Notes: a model not told the origin generated them from the letters alone. A DNA stretch of 64,000 nt from Rhodospirillales bacterium URHD0017 (GCA_900110395.1 FODP01000031.1:1-64000), one strand, 5' to 3'. Positions 1-8,326 are shown, numbered from the stretch's first letter. Numbers and translations are program-made.

Positions 1-333
1 AAAGCCTCGGCATCACCGTCCTGCGCGTCATGACCGACAACGGCTCCTGCTACAGATCCCGGGCCTTCGCCACAGCCTGCCGTCGCCTCAAGCTCAAGCA
101 CATCCGCACAAAGCCCTATACCCCGCGCACCAACGGCAAGGCCGAACGCTTCATCCAGACATCGCTACGAGAATGGGCCTACGCTCGAGCCTATCTGAAC
201 TCCAGACAGCGTGCCCACCAGCTGCCCTTCTTCATGCACCGCTACAACTGGCATCGACCTCATGCCAGCATCGGACGACTGCCGCCCATCATCAGACTCG
301 GCCTGACCAAGGACAACCTGTTGAGACTCCACA
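1..333 (+). mobile_element. IS481-family insertion sequence, right end (truncated by window)
   Basis: The window opens inside an insertion sequence. It contains the C-terminal half of a DDE transposase and ends in a terminal inverted repeat at 313-333. Read inward from the end, the repeat begins TGTGGAG and finishes CAGGTTGT, close to the published IS481 terminus (TGTGAAG...TAGGTTGT, from memory). The next six bases, TCTAGG, fit the NCTAGN target described for IS481. The left end lies outside the window. Confidence 0.8.
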
Positions 334-338
334 TCTAG
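3..338 (+). CDS. IS481-family transposase, C-terminal part
   Basis: This frame is open from the window edge, so only the C-terminal 111 residues are present. They hold the end of the rve integrase core. The TDNGS motif (bases 33-47) supplies the second catalytic Asp. KPYTPRTNGKAERF follows, with the catalytic Glu in GKAERF, then HRYNWHRPHASI, the usual tail of IS481/IS3-like enzymes. The enzyme cuts and joins the element's ends. The stop codon (336-338) lies outside the element: the inverted repeat ends at 333 and the TAG comes from the TCTAGG target. The gene meets the neighbouring receptor gene tail to tail with one base between the stop codons. Confidence 0.9.
   Translation, partial: SLGITVLRVMTDNGSCYRSRAFATACRRLKLKHIRTKPYTPRTNGKAERFIQTSLREWAYARAYLNSRQRAHQLPFFMHRYNWHRPHASIGRLPPIIRLGLTKDNLLRLHI
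313..333 (-). repeat. Right terminal inverted repeat of the IS481-family element
   Basis: A 21-bp end sequence inside the transposase reading frame. Compared by eye with the IS481 end, about 17 of 21 positions agree. The element therefore stops five bases before the transposase stop codon is complete. Confidence 0.65.
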
Positions 339-339
339 G
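334..339. other. IS481-type target site TCTAGG
   Basis: The six bases TCTAGG just outside the element match NCTAGN, the preferred and duplicated target of IS481. The second copy would lie left of the window and cannot be seen. The site supplies the transposase stop codon. Confidence 0.5.
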
Positions 340-1308
340 CTATTCGAGCTTGATCCCGGCCTCGCGGATCACCTTCGCCCAGCGCTCGGTATCGGTCGCG
401 ATCCAGGCGCCGAGCTCAGCCGGCGAGCCCAGCACCAGGACGACGCCGCGAGGTTCGAGCTTGTCGCGCACATCGGGCGCGGTGAACGCCTCGCGGCCCG
501 CCTTGTTCAGAAGGTCGATGACGGCGGGCGGCGTGCCGGCCGGCGCGAACAGCGCGAACCACGCGCCGCCCTGGACGCCGGGATAGCCGGCCTCGGCCAT
601 GGTCGGGATGTCGGGCAGCACGGGCACCCGCTGCGGCGCGGCAACGGCCAGGCCGCGCACGCTGCCGTCGCGGATGTGCTGGAGCGCGAACGGCACGATG
701 TCGAACATCATCGCCACGCGGCCGGCGATGAGGTCCTGCAGCGCCGGCGCCGCGCCCTTGTAGGGCACGTGCACGATGTCGGTCCTGGTCAGGAGACGGA
801 ACTGCTCGCCGGCGATGTGGCCGCTCGAGCCGATGCCCTGCGAGGCATAGCTCAAGGCGCCGGGCTTCGCGCGGGCCAGCTCGACCAGCTCCTTGACCGA
901 CTTCGCCTCGACCTTGGAATTGACCACCAGCACGTTCGGCAGGTTGGCGATGTGCAGGATCGGCGCGAAATCCTTGGCCGCGTTGTAGGGCAGCTTGGGA
1001 TCGAGCGTCGGCAGGATCGCGTTGGTCGCGTGGAAGCCGACATAGAGCGTGTAGCCGTCGGGGGCTGCCTTGGCGACGTAGTCGGCGGCGATGACGCCGC
1101 CCGCGCCGGTCTTGTTCTCGACGATGATCGGCTGGTTCGTCTTCTCGCCGAACTTCTGGGCGAAGTAGCGGGCGAGGATGTCGGCCATGCCGCCGGGCGC
1201 CGTCGGCACGATCACGCGGATGGGTTTGGCGGGATAGTCCTGGGCCAATACGGGGGCTGCGGCGACAACGACGGCCACCAGCGCCGCCAGGCAACGTGCA
1301 ATCCACAT
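340..1308 (-). CDS. Bug/TctC-family periplasmic solute receptor
   Basis: A 322-residue tripartite tricarboxylate transporter substrate receptor. Such proteins bind carboxylates or other small organic molecules in the periplasm. Residues 1-22 (MWIARCLAALVAV...VLA) form a signal peptide cleaved before QDYPAKPIR. VPTAPGGMADILAR, NKTGAGGVIAADYV and HVPYKGAAPALQDL are standard Bug signatures. The longer upstream reading frame is not used: the ATG at 1308 has a GGGAGAGG ribosome site and starts the signal peptide. No TctA/TctB membrane genes are nearby, as is common for orphan Bug receptors. It follows the luciferase-like monooxygenase gene by 26 bp, so it is probably the last gene of the MarR operon and may bind that enzyme's substrate (inference). 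The IS element has left its C-terminus intact. Confidence 0.9.
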   Translation of the reverse strand: MWIARCLAALVAVVVAAAPVLAQDYPAKPIRVIVPTAPGGMADILARYFAQKFGEKTNQPIIVENKTGAGGVIAADYVAKAAPDGYTLYVGFHATNAILPTLDPKLPYNAAKDFAPILHIANLPNVLVVNSKVEAKSVKELVELARAKPGALSYASQGIGSSGHIAGEQFRLLTRTDIVHVPYKGAAPALQDLIAGRVAMMFDIVPFALQHIRDGSVRGLAVAAPQRVPVLPDIPTMAEAGYPGVQGGAWFALFAPAGTPPAVIDLLNKAGREAFTAPDVRDKLEPRGVVLVLGSPAELGAWIATDTERWAKVIREAGIKLE

Positions 1309-1334
1309 GGGCCTCTCCCTGTCGATGTCATTCG

Positions 1335-2357
1335 TTACGCTGTACGCAGGATCGGGATGGTCTTGCCGCCAAACAACTCGTGCGCCGCCGTGACCTCGTC
1401 GATCGGCGCGCCCCAATGCAGGACCGCCAGGAAATGGCCGGCGCCGACGGCCCGGCACTGCTCGACGATCTGCTCGGCGACCTCGGCCGGCGTGCCGGTG
1501 ATGAACTCCTCGTCGCTGACCGTGAAACCGCCGGCCGGTGGCGGCGCATCGGGGACATTCTGCTGCACCCGCTTGTCCTGCGCCACGAAGCTCTTGAGCC
1601 GCTGGGACACGGCGGCGGCGTAGGCGCGCGCTTCGTCCGCGGTCGGCGCCACGCTGATGCGGCGGCGCAAGGCGAGGCAATCCGGGCCCGCCGCGACGCC
1701 GGCCGCATCGGCTTCGGCCCGGTAGGCGTCGAAGATCGTCTTGATCGTCTTCGTCGGGTTGAAGCCGGTCGAGATCTTCAGGCCGCGGCGCGCTGCCTTG
1801 CGCGCCGACTCGGCACTCACCACCGCGGTCCAGCGCGGCGGCGGCCGCTGCAACGTTCTCGGCAAGGGCCGCAGCTCATCGAACGAGAAATGTTTCCCCT
1901 TGTGGCAGACGACCCGCCCAGCCAGCGCGGCGTCGATCACGTCGATGATCTCGTCGCTGCGCTCGCGCGCCTCCTCCATCGTCAGGCCAAGTCGCGCCAG
2001 CTCCTGTGGCACGCCGATGGCGGTGCCTACTTCCAGCCGTCCGCCCGTCAGATGGTCCAGAAGCCCGATCTCCTCGACGACGCGCACGGGATGGTAATAG
2101 GGCAGCACCACGCCCATCACGCCGAGCCGGAGCTGGCGCGTGCGCTGCGCCACGGCGGCGATCAGAAGGTTCGGCGAGGCGGAGAACGAGCCGCCGAAGT
2201 GATGCTCGCTGAAGAAGATGCCCTCGAAGCCCAGCGCCTCGTCGCGCGTCCACAGGTCGAGGTAGCGCGCGACGTAGTTGCCGACATCGCGTGGCGCGGG
2301 ATCGCACGCCGCATCGCCCAGCTCGGGGAAGAACTCGAACAGCCAGGGCTTGATCAT
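1335..2357 (-). CDS. Luciferase-like monooxygenase (flavin-dependent)
   Basis: A 340-residue member of the bacterial luciferase superfamily, which uses reduced FMN (or F420) and usually oxygen to oxidise an organic substrate. The TIM barrel begins MIKPWLFEFFPEL. SEHHFGG and LTGGRLEVGTAIG are typical cofactor-pocket segments. GTPAEVAEQIVEQ is the usual C-terminal helix. The start is the ATG at 2357, which overlaps the MarR stop codon as ATGA, so the two are translationally coupled. The Bug receptor gene follows. Known biology suggests a MarR-controlled catabolic monooxygenase, but the substrate cannot be read from the sequence. Confidence 0.88.
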   Translation of the reverse strand: MIKPWLFEFFPELGDAACDPAPRDVGNYVARYLDLWTRDEALGFEGIFFSEHHFGGSFSASPNLLIAAVAQRTRQLRLGVMGVVLPYYHPVRVVEEIGLLDHLTGGRLEVGTAIGVPQELARLGLTMEEARERSDEIIDVIDAALAGRVVCHKGKHFSFDELRPLPRTLQRPPPRWTAVVSAESARKAARRGLKISTGFNPTKTIKTIFDAYRAEADAAGVAAGPDCLALRRRISVAPTADEARAYAAAVSQRLKSFVAQDKRVQQNVPDAPPPAGGFTVSDEEFITGTPAEVAEQIVEQCRAVGAGHFLAVLHWGAPIDEVTAAHELFGGKTIPILRTA

Positions 2358-2851
2358 TCCTCGAGTCCGGCGATGACGCGCTTCAGGGTGCGGATGAGGT
2401 CCGAGCGATTGCCGCGGCCGACCAGGCGGTCGAGCTCGCGCTCGTGGGCCACGGCGCTCGCCATCAGCTCGGCCATCACGGCCTGTCCCGCCGGCGTCAG
2501 CGTCAACGTGTAGGCCCGGCGGTCGCTCACCAGGCGTTCGCGGACGACATAGCCGAGGCGGCACAGGTCATCGAGGACAGGGGTGAGGCTCGACGTGTTG
2601 CGCCGGATGGCGGCCGCCAGGTCGCCCTGCGTCAGGCCGGGATTGGCGTCGATAAGGTAGAGGACGGCAAACCGCCAGGGGCTGGCGTCGATGCCGGTCG
2701 TGCGGCGGGCATAGGCCTGGAACGCCGCCTCCTGCGCCAGCCGCAGATGCAGGCCGACGGTGCCGCCCAGCCAGCCGAAGTCGATGTCCCTCGCGAGCGC
2801 CGGCTCGGGCGGCGTCACGGTCTTGAGCCTTGCTGCGGAACGGCGGGCCAT
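2354..2851 (-). CDS. MarR-family transcriptional regulator
   Basis: A 165-residue winged-helix regulator. A helical dimerisation arm (about residues 25-60) is followed by the DNA-binding domain. PGLTQGDLAAAIRRNTSSLT is the recognition helix-turn-helix (about 71-90). The wing is GYVVRERLVSDRRAYTLTLT. MarR proteins are dimeric repressors released by small aromatic or other ligands. It is the first gene of a three-gene unit (regulator, luciferase-like monooxygenase, Bug receptor). Repeated TAGTTTG motifs upstream could be its own operator. The N-terminal 20 residues are a little long for the family, but no better start was seen. Confidence 0.9.
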   Translation of the reverse strand: MARRSAARLKTVTPPEPALARDIDFGWLGGTVGLHLRLAQEAAFQAYARRTTGIDASPWRFAVLYLIDANPGLTQGDLAAAIRRNTSSLTPVLDDLCRLGYVVRERLVSDRRAYTLTLTPAGQAVMAELMASAVAHERELDRLVGRGNRSDLIRTLKRVIAGLEE

Positions 2852-2873
2852 CGTCGCCGCACGTTGTTCGCCA

Positions 2874-2910
2874 ATTAGTCGGGAGTCAAACTATTTGGGG
2901 CCAAACTAAT
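2874..2910. promoter_or_regulatory. Possible MarR operator and promoter region
   Basis: The 55 bp between the M23 peptidase stop and the marR start are AT-richer than their surroundings. They hold two direct copies of CAAACTA (2887-2893 and 2902-2908, 15 bp apart; TAGTTTG on the gene strand), flanked by an inverted pair ATTAGT (2874-2879) and ACTAAT (2905-2910). This suits binding of a dimeric MarR protein. No clear -35/-10 pair was found. Confidence 0.4.
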
Positions 2911-3997
2911 CCCGACCCGCCGTCCGCCTGACCGGGTTCTCGGCGTCGACTTGGCGAACCAGCTTGCGGAAGCTTTCGAGATCGGCGCCGGCGAGCTTCG
3001 TCCGCTTGGCCTTGGTGAAGGCCATGGGGTCGGTCGCCTGGCCCTGGGTGATGACCTCGAAATGGAGATGCGCGCCGGTCGAGCGGCCGGTGTTGCCGAC
3101 GAACCCGATGAGTTGCCCGCGCTCGACCTTGGTGCCGGGGCTGATGCCCGGCGCGAACGCCGACAGATGACCGTAGACCGTCGCAACGTTGCCGGCGTGG
3201 TTGAGGCGGATCCAGTTGCCGTATCCGGCGTTGGGCGCGGCGCCGACCACCGTTCCGCCCGCCGCCGCCAGCACCGGCGTGCCGGTCGACGCCAGCAGGT
3301 CGACGCCGTTGTGCATCATGAACGTGGCGCCGCCCTTGGCCACGGTCTTGCCGGGAGCGGGCGCCAGGCCGAGCGCAATGCCGCGCGCCGTCGCCGTGTT
3401 GATGGTGGCGCCGACGGCGCCGAGCTTGCTCGGCGCGCCGAGGCCGTGCTGCGGCTGCTCGAAGGGATCGGCGCGCACGCCGAAGCCCGACGTCACGCTG
3501 ACGGTTTCCAGCGGCAGCCGCATCGCGGGCGCGGCCAGCGCCTCGCCGCTCGCGAGCCACAGCTGCTCGGCGCCGCGGGTCGGGCGAAAGCCGTACAAGG
3601 CAATCCTGCCCTTGGCGGCCGTCGTGACCTCGGCCGACACGATGCGGCCGACGCCGATCGCGCGGCCGTCGCCGGCAAAGCTCTGCTCGTAGCGAACCGA
3701 AAACCTGTCGCCGCTGTCGAGATGGCGGTGATCGAGCGCCGACGACAGGGCGTCGGCGAGCTTGAGGCTCAAGTCCGCGGGCGCACCGGCCCGGACCAGC
3801 GAGGCTTCGAACGATTCCTCGACGAAGCCGCCGAGCGCAATCTCGCGCCTGACGAGCGGATCGTCGGGCGCCAGGGCGATCTCCGTCGCTCCGCCCAGCA
3901 GCTGTGCATCGGCGCCGGCAAGATCGCCGTCGAAGGCGAAGACCGGCGCGCAGAACAACGAGCAGGCTGAGGCCGTGACCAGCAGAACCCGGAGCAT
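2906..3997 (-). CDS. M23-family metallopeptidase, secreted
   Basis: A 363-residue zinc peptidase predicted to cut peptidoglycan cross-links, or to act as a LytM-type regulator, in the periplasm. The signal peptide is MLRVLLVTASACSL...VFA. A beta-rich middle region (about 40-140) resembles the domain preceding M23 in DacB/MepM-type proteins. The catalytic domain has HNGVD (H229, D233) and HLHFEV (H310, H312), so all zinc ligands are present. About 45 extra residues lie between SGFGVRADPF and the HNGVD motif, where most M23 enzymes have about ten. A TTG at 4018 would extend the frame, but the ATG at 3997 starts the signal peptide. It is upstream of, and in the same direction as, marR. Confidence 0.9.
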   Translation of the reverse strand: MLRVLLVTASACSLFCAPVFAFDGDLAGADAQLLGGATEIALAPDDPLVRREIALGGFVEESFEASLVRAGAPADLSLKLADALSSALDHRHLDSGDRFSVRYEQSFAGDGRAIGVGRIVSAEVTTAAKGRIALYGFRPTRGAEQLWLASGEALAAPAMRLPLETVSVTSGFGVRADPFEQPQHGLGAPSKLGAVGATINTATARGIALGLAPAPGKTVAKGGATFMMHNGVDLLASTGTPVLAAAGGTVVGAAPNAGYGNWIRLNHAGNVATVYGHLSAFAPGISPGTKVERGQLIGFVGNTGRSTGAHLHFEVITQGQATDPMAFTKAKRTKLAGADLESFRKLVRQVDAENPVRRTAGRD

Positions 3998-4141
3998 GAT
4001 TGCCTTTGCGACGTCCAAACCCGCGAGGCCAGTGCCATTCTTGTGACGCGACGCGACCCGTCAGCCGAAGGTCAGCCGATTGTCACAGTGTCGGACAAAT
4101 TTCAGCCGCGCTTTCATGGCGGGCGGAAAGAAGGTCGTTCC

Positions 4142-4906
4142 TCAGAGGCTGGTCGTGATGCCGCCGTCGACGTAGAGCGTGTGGCCGTTGACGAACGACG
4201 ATGCGTTGCCGGCGAGGAACACCGCGGCGCCGATCAGTTCGTCGACCTTGCCCCAGCGTCCGGCCGGCGTGCGCTTCTCGAGCCAGGCGGAGAATTCCGG
4301 GTCGTCGACCAGCGCCTGGTTCAGCGGCGTCTTGAAGTAGCCCGGCGCGATGGCGTTGATCTGCAGGCCGTGCCTGGCCCAGTCGGTGGCCATGCCGCGG
4401 GTCAGGTTGCGGACAGCGCCCTTGGTCGCCGTGTAGGGTGCGATGTTCGGGCGTGCGAGCTCGCTCTGCACGGAGGCGATGTTGATGATCTTGCCCCTGC
4501 CGCGCGGGATCATGTGCCGGGCGACGGCCTGGGCGACGTAGAAGACGCTGGAGACGTTGGTGGCGAGCAGCTGCTCCCAGCGCTCGATCGGGAAGTCTTC
4601 CAGCGGCGAGCGGAACTGCATGCCGGCGTTGTTGACCAGGATGTCGATGGCGCCGGTCTTTTCGACCGCAGCGACGCCTTCGGCGACGGCGGTGGCCGAG
4701 GTGACGTCGAAGCGGAAGGTCGAGACCTTGTGGCCGCCGGCCGCGATCTTCGCCGCTGCGGCCGAAAGCTTGTCGCCGTCGCGGCCGTTCAGGACGACCT
4801 CGGCGCCGTGGTCCGCGAGACCTTGGGCAATCGCAAATCCGATGCCCTGGGAAGAGCCCGTGACGAGCGCGCGCCTGGCCCTGAGATCGAACAGTTCGAA
4901 TGCCAC
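4142..4906 (-). CDS. Short-chain dehydrogenase, gluconate 5-dehydrogenase-like
   Basis: A classical SDR of 254 residues. TGSSQGIG near residue 17 is the Rossmann dinucleotide site and NNAG the structural motif. The catalytic Ser is in IASVQSE and the YTATK motif gives Tyr and Lys. APGYFKTPL and the C-terminal YVDGG are typical. The N-terminus (AFELFDLRARRALVTGSSQ) closely resembles gluconate 5-dehydrogenase/IdnO proteins, which interconvert 5-ketogluconate and gluconate, though many SDRs share this. The start is probably GTG 4906, after GGGGGT. A GTG at 4927 would add seven residues. It is transcribed alone. Confidence 0.88.
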   Translation of the reverse strand: MAFELFDLRARRALVTGSSQGIGFAIAQGLADHGAEVVLNGRDGDKLSAAAAKIAAGGHKVSTFRFDVTSATAVAEGVAAVEKTGAIDILVNNAGMQFRSPLEDFPIERWEQLLATNVSSVFYVAQAVARHMIPRGRGKIINIASVQSELARPNIAPYTATKGAVRNLTRGMATDWARHGLQINAIAPGYFKTPLNQALVDDPEFSAWLEKRTPAGRWGKVDELIGAAVFLAGNASSFVNGHTLYVDGGITTSL

Positions 4907-4998
4907 GTGACCCCCGCTATCCGGCACGGAGCTTAGTTCGATGGCGCAATTTCGCCAGTGCTTGGGACGACGGCGTTTGGTGATATCGTGGCCCAGGC

Positions 4999-5661
4999 AT
5001 GACGCGCATCGCCCTCATCCACGCCACGCCCGCCGCCGTCGGTCCCATCAAGGACGCCTTCGCCGAGGCATGGCCCGAACCCGACCTCGTCAACCTGCTC
5101 GACGATTCGCTGAGCCGCGACCGTGCCCTCACAGCAGAGCTGACCGACGGCATCTTCAGCCGCTTCGATGCACTCGGCCGCTATGCGCTGTCGTTCGGCG
5201 CCGAGGCGATCCTGTTCACCTGCTCGGCCTTCGGCCCCGCCATCGAGCGCGTGGCGCGGTCGGTCGAGATTCCAGTCCTGAAGCCCAACGAGGCGATGTT
5301 CGCCGAGGCCATCGCCATCGGCGGCACGATCGGCATGCTGGCGACCTTCGAACCTTCGATTGCCAGCATGGCCGAGGAATTCGAGGAACAGGCGAGCCGG
5401 GCCGCTGCGCCAGCGAAGCTCGAGAGCGTGCTGGTCCCGCGGGCCATGGCGGCCCTGATGGCCGGACGGCGCGACGAACACGACGCCCTGGTCGCCGAAG
5501 CCGCCGCCCGGCTCACCGGTTGCGACGCGATCATGCTCGCCCAGTTTTCGATGGCTCCTGCGGCGTCGCGACTGCGCCGTCAGACACGCATTCCCGTGCT
5601 CACCAGCCCGGAGTCTGCCGTCGCTGCCCTGAAGAAGAAGCTCGCTTCGGCTGCAGCCTGA
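4999..5661 (+). CDS. Aspartate/glutamate racemase-family protein
   Basis: A 220-residue protein of the Asp/Glu/hydantoin racemase superfamily. The first half-site Cys is present (C75 in FTCSAFG). The second catalytic Cys position appears as Ser (LAQFSMA, S183), as in many members close to arylmalonate decarboxylase and maleate isomerase. A true racemase needs both Cys, so a decarboxylase, isomerase or lyase-like activity is more likely; the substrate is unknown. It is divergent from the SDR gene and ends 2 bp from the SnoaL-like gene on the other strand. Confidence 0.8.
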   Translation: MTRIALIHATPAAVGPIKDAFAEAWPEPDLVNLLDDSLSRDRALTAELTDGIFSRFDALGRYALSFGAEAILFTCSAFGPAIERVARSVEIPVLKPNEAMFAEAIAIGGTIGMLATFEPSIASMAEEFEEQASRAAAPAKLESVLVPRAMAALMAGRRDEHDALVAEAAARLTGCDAIMLAQFSMAPAASRLRRQTRIPVLTSPESAVAALKKKLASAAA

Positions 5662-5663
5662 CG

Positions 5664-6059
5664 TCAGGACGGGCCCGGTGCCCGTCCCGCCACGCAGGTC
5701 TGCCCGCCCGCCCACAGCCATGCGGAGCCGTGCCGGCGAAACACGCAAAACGACCGATAGGTCTCGGATACGTTCTGGCCTGCGCTCTCGAACCGATCGT
5801 GCAGGATCAAGGTCGCGATGGCGACGTCGCCGAAATCGGCGACGTCCAGGCCCTCGATCTCCTGGCTTTGAAAGCGCAGCCCGTGCGGCCCGGTGCCGTT
5901 CTCGACATAGGCGTCACGGCGGAGCCGGCGGCCGGATGCCGTCACATAGACGAACTCCGCCTCGAGCAACTCCAGGAGTTTCGCCGCCGATCGTTCCTTC
6001 AGCGCAGTGGCCTTGCGCTCCAGCACGGCCCTCACTTCACCCGTCGTCGCGTCTGCCAT
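5664..6059 (-). CDS. SnoaL-like / NTF2-fold protein
   Basis: A 131-residue protein of the nuclear transport factor 2 fold (DUF4440/SnoaL-like). It begins MADATTGEVRAVLERK, followed by a hydrophobic core with EFVYVTASGRRLRRDAYVE and ATLILHDRFE, and ends in a beta-strand around GSAWLWAGGQTC. Such proteins are small cone-shaped enzymes (isomerases, cyclases) or binding proteins. The start is ATG 6059. The longer frame upstream only reads through the neighbouring gene. It follows the VOC gene by 13 bp and is likely co-transcribed with it. Confidence 0.75.
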   Translation of the reverse strand: MADATTGEVRAVLERKATALKERSAAKLLELLEAEFVYVTASGRRLRRDAYVENGTGPHGLRFQSQEIEGLDVADFGDVAIATLILHDRFESAGQNVSETYRSFCVFRRHGSAWLWAGGQTCVAGRAPGPS

Positions 6060-6072
6060 GGCAGACGCGGTC

Positions 6073-7029
6073 CTACTCGGCCGCCTGCCGCCGTCGCGCC
6101 ACCGCGTCGAACCGGCGCTCGCGCATGGCCGTGCGCGGGTCGTCCATCTCCGGCTCCATCGGCTCGGCCACCCAGGCGTCGCGGCCCGGCACGTAGTTGC
6201 GGTTGGTCTGGGCCGGGTTGCGGTTGACCAATGGCCGCGCATAGAGCGGATGGGTCATGCAGCGCACCTCATGCTCGATCTGGAACAGAGGCTTGCCGGT
6301 CTCGAGGTCGGTGATGTCGACGAAGCGGTACTGGTACTGATTGCTCTCCTCGGTGATCAGATTGCGCTCGAGCAGGCGCTTGTGCGGCCTGGAGAAGTTC
6401 GCGACGTAGACCTGGATGTGATGGCCGTCATAGGCGGGGAGCTTCGACTTGGTCTCGCGGAACACCAGCTCCTGCGAGGGACCGACCGAAACACGCGCCG
6501 CCGGCATGCCGCCGGTCTCGTCGACGCTGGCCGACGTCTCGAAGACCTTGCGGTAGAAGTCGGCGATCGCCTTGGCCGAGCCTGACGGCACGTCGAACTC
6601 GACATAGGGCATGCCGAGCTGCATGCGGCCGAAACTGCCGGCCTCGTGGATCAGGAGCTTGTTGCCCCACGGGCACGTGGTCTCGACATGGTCCTCGTGC
6701 TCCTTGAAGGCGAAGCGCGTGCCCTCGAGCGGCTTCTTCATCTTCTCCAGGCGGGCCAGCAGTGCCTCGCGACCGGGGATGACGAGGCCAGTGCGGCCGC
6801 GCAGATGCTGCGGCTTGCTGGTGATCAGGTGGAACTGGCTGTGGCCGACATTGACCCACATGTTGTCGATACTGGTCATCAGGTAGGGATCGCGCGTCAA
6901 TCCCAGGCCGCTGATATAGAACAGCGTGGTCAGGCCCTGGTCCTCGACCTGCAGGTTGACGTGCTCCAGACCGACGATGTTGCCGAGGTCCTCGGCGCTG
7001 CGGTCATACTGCTTGCCGTCCTTTGGCAT
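6073..7029 (-). CDS. VOC-family (glyoxalase/extradiol dioxygenase-like) protein
   Basis: A 318-residue vicinal-oxygen-chelate protein with two betaalphabetabetabeta modules. The first begins GLEHVNLQVED with a candidate metal ligand, H23. The second holds HHIQVYVANF and later FQIEHEVRC with candidate His/Glu ligands. The length and two-module layout resemble catechol 2,3-dioxygenase-like proteins. A long polar C-terminal tail (about residues 265-318) lies outside the fold. It is divergent from a luciferase-like monooxygenase across a 105-bp promoter region and upstream of the SnoaL-like gene. An aromatic or cyclic substrate is plausible but not shown. Confidence 0.8.
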   Translation of the reverse strand: MPKDGKQYDRSAEDLGNIVGLEHVNLQVEDQGLTTLFYISGLGLTRDPYLMTSIDNMWVNVGHSQFHLITSKPQHLRGRTGLVIPGREALLARLEKMKKPLEGTRFAFKEHEDHVETTCPWGNKLLIHEAGSFGRMQLGMPYVEFDVPSGSAKAIADFYRKVFETSASVDETGGMPAARVSVGPSQELVFRETKSKLPAYDGHHIQVYVANFSRPHKRLLERNLITEESNQYQYRFVDITDLETGKPLFQIEHEVRCMTHPLYARPLVNRNPAQTNRNYVPGRDAWVAEPMEPEMDDPRTAMRERRFDAVARRRQAAE

Positions 7030-7134
7030 ATGTCGCCTCCATCAGGGGAAGGGGAGCTTTGCACGATTCTTCATTGGCAGCCCCTGCAAAAAATGCGGAA
7101 CTGCCTACAAATTAAGGCCCGGGAGGAACAGGCC

Positions 7135-8319
7135 ATGATCAGCAAATTCGACAGTTCGTATGTCGGCTCGGTCGACCTGGAAAAGGCCGGCTATCTCGGC
7201 ACGCCGATCAACGACCGTTGGTATTCCAACGAGGAGCTGGCCGACGTCATGCACAAGACGGTGGCCTATGCCAAGCAGATGGACCGGCTGGGCTACGACA
7301 CCTTCTGGATGGCCGAGCACCATTTCCAGCCGGAGGGGACGGAGTGCATCCCCAACCTCCTGATGATGGCCACGCACCTCTGCGGCGTGACCAGGAACCT
7401 CAAGGTCGGCTGCGGCTTCAACATCGTGCCGATGTGGCATCCACTGCGCCTGGCCGAGGACTACGCCATGGCCGACATCCTGACCGGCGGGCGCGTGATC
7501 TTCGGCATCGGCCGCGGCTATCACACCCGCGAGGTCGAGACCTTCGGCTCGCCGCTGATCGACCAGGATGCCAACCGCGAGCTGTTCGAGGAAGGCGTCG
7601 ATGTCATCTTCAAGTCCTTCAACGAGGAACGCTTCAGCCACAAGGGCAAGTACTTCACCCTGCCGCCGGAAGTGCCCTATCGCGGCTACACGTTGAAGGA
7701 ACTGACGCTGGTGCCGCGGCCGTTGCGCCGGCCGGTCGAATGCTGGCAGCCGATCCAGAGCGGCTCGCAGCGCGCCTTCGACTTCATGGCCAAGTACGGC
7801 ATCTCGGGCGTGATCGGCGGCGGTTCGGCCGAAGGCGGCGCCGTCGACCGGCACATGACCGAGTTCCGCGCCGCCTACCAGCGCCGCGGCATCGAGCTCA
7901 AGCCGGGCGAGCGCCTGGCGCTGGGCTACCAGTTCTGCATCGCCGAAAGCCGCGAGGCGGCGATGCGCAAGGCCGCCAACTTCTACGAAGAGAACATGAA
8001 GATGTTCGGCGAGCTGCGCCTGGTGCGCGCCATCACCGAGCAGCAGATCGCCGCCATGCGCGATCCCAGCCTGGTGCCCAACACGAAGCTGCCGCGCATC
8101 GAGGATGCGGTGAAGGCGGGCGGCTTTCTGGCCGGCACGCCGGCCGACATCATCGAGGAGCTGAAGAGGGTCGAGCAGCGCTATCCCGGCCTCGAGCGGG
8201 TCATCTGCACCATGCCGCTCGGCACGCATCTCAGCGACACGCTCGAGCAGCTCGACCGTTTCGCCAAGGAAGTGATGCCGGCGTTCCGGCCCGCGCGGGC
8301 CGCGGCGGCGGCGGATTAG
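7135..8319 (+). CDS. Luciferase-like monooxygenase, FMN-dependent type
   Basis: A 394-residue luciferase-superfamily TIM barrel. MDRLGYDTFWMAEHHFQPEG, LTGGRVIFGIGRGYHTRE and the C-terminal FLAGTPADIIEELKR are family signatures. The ATG at 7135 follows a strong GGGAGGAA site. The frame is open upstream to 6646, but that part is the shadow of the VOC gene. It is followed by a NIPSNAP gene and a TfdA-type dioxygenase, which suggests an oxidative catabolic cluster. The reduced flavin would come from a separate reductase not present here. Confidence 0.88.
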   Translation: MISKFDSSYVGSVDLEKAGYLGTPINDRWYSNEELADVMHKTVAYAKQMDRLGYDTFWMAEHHFQPEGTECIPNLLMMATHLCGVTRNLKVGCGFNIVPMWHPLRLAEDYAMADILTGGRVIFGIGRGYHTREVETFGSPLIDQDANRELFEEGVDVIFKSFNEERFSHKGKYFTLPPEVPYRGYTLKELTLVPRPLRRPVECWQPIQSGSQRAFDFMAKYGISGVIGGGSAEGGAVDRHMTEFRAAYQRRGIELKPGERLALGYQFCIAESREAAMRKAANFYEENMKMFGELRLVRAITEQQIAAMRDPSLVPNTKLPRIEDAVKAGGFLAGTPADIIEELKRVEQRYPGLERVICTMPLGTHLSDTLEQLDRFAKEVMPAFRPARAAAAAD

Positions 8320-8326
8320 TCTCATT

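Noticed and set aside
340..1680. N-terminal extension of the Bug receptor to 1680
   Set aside because: The added part is the Arg-rich out-of-frame reading of the monooxygenase gene, while ATG 1308 starts a clear signal peptide with a ribosome site.
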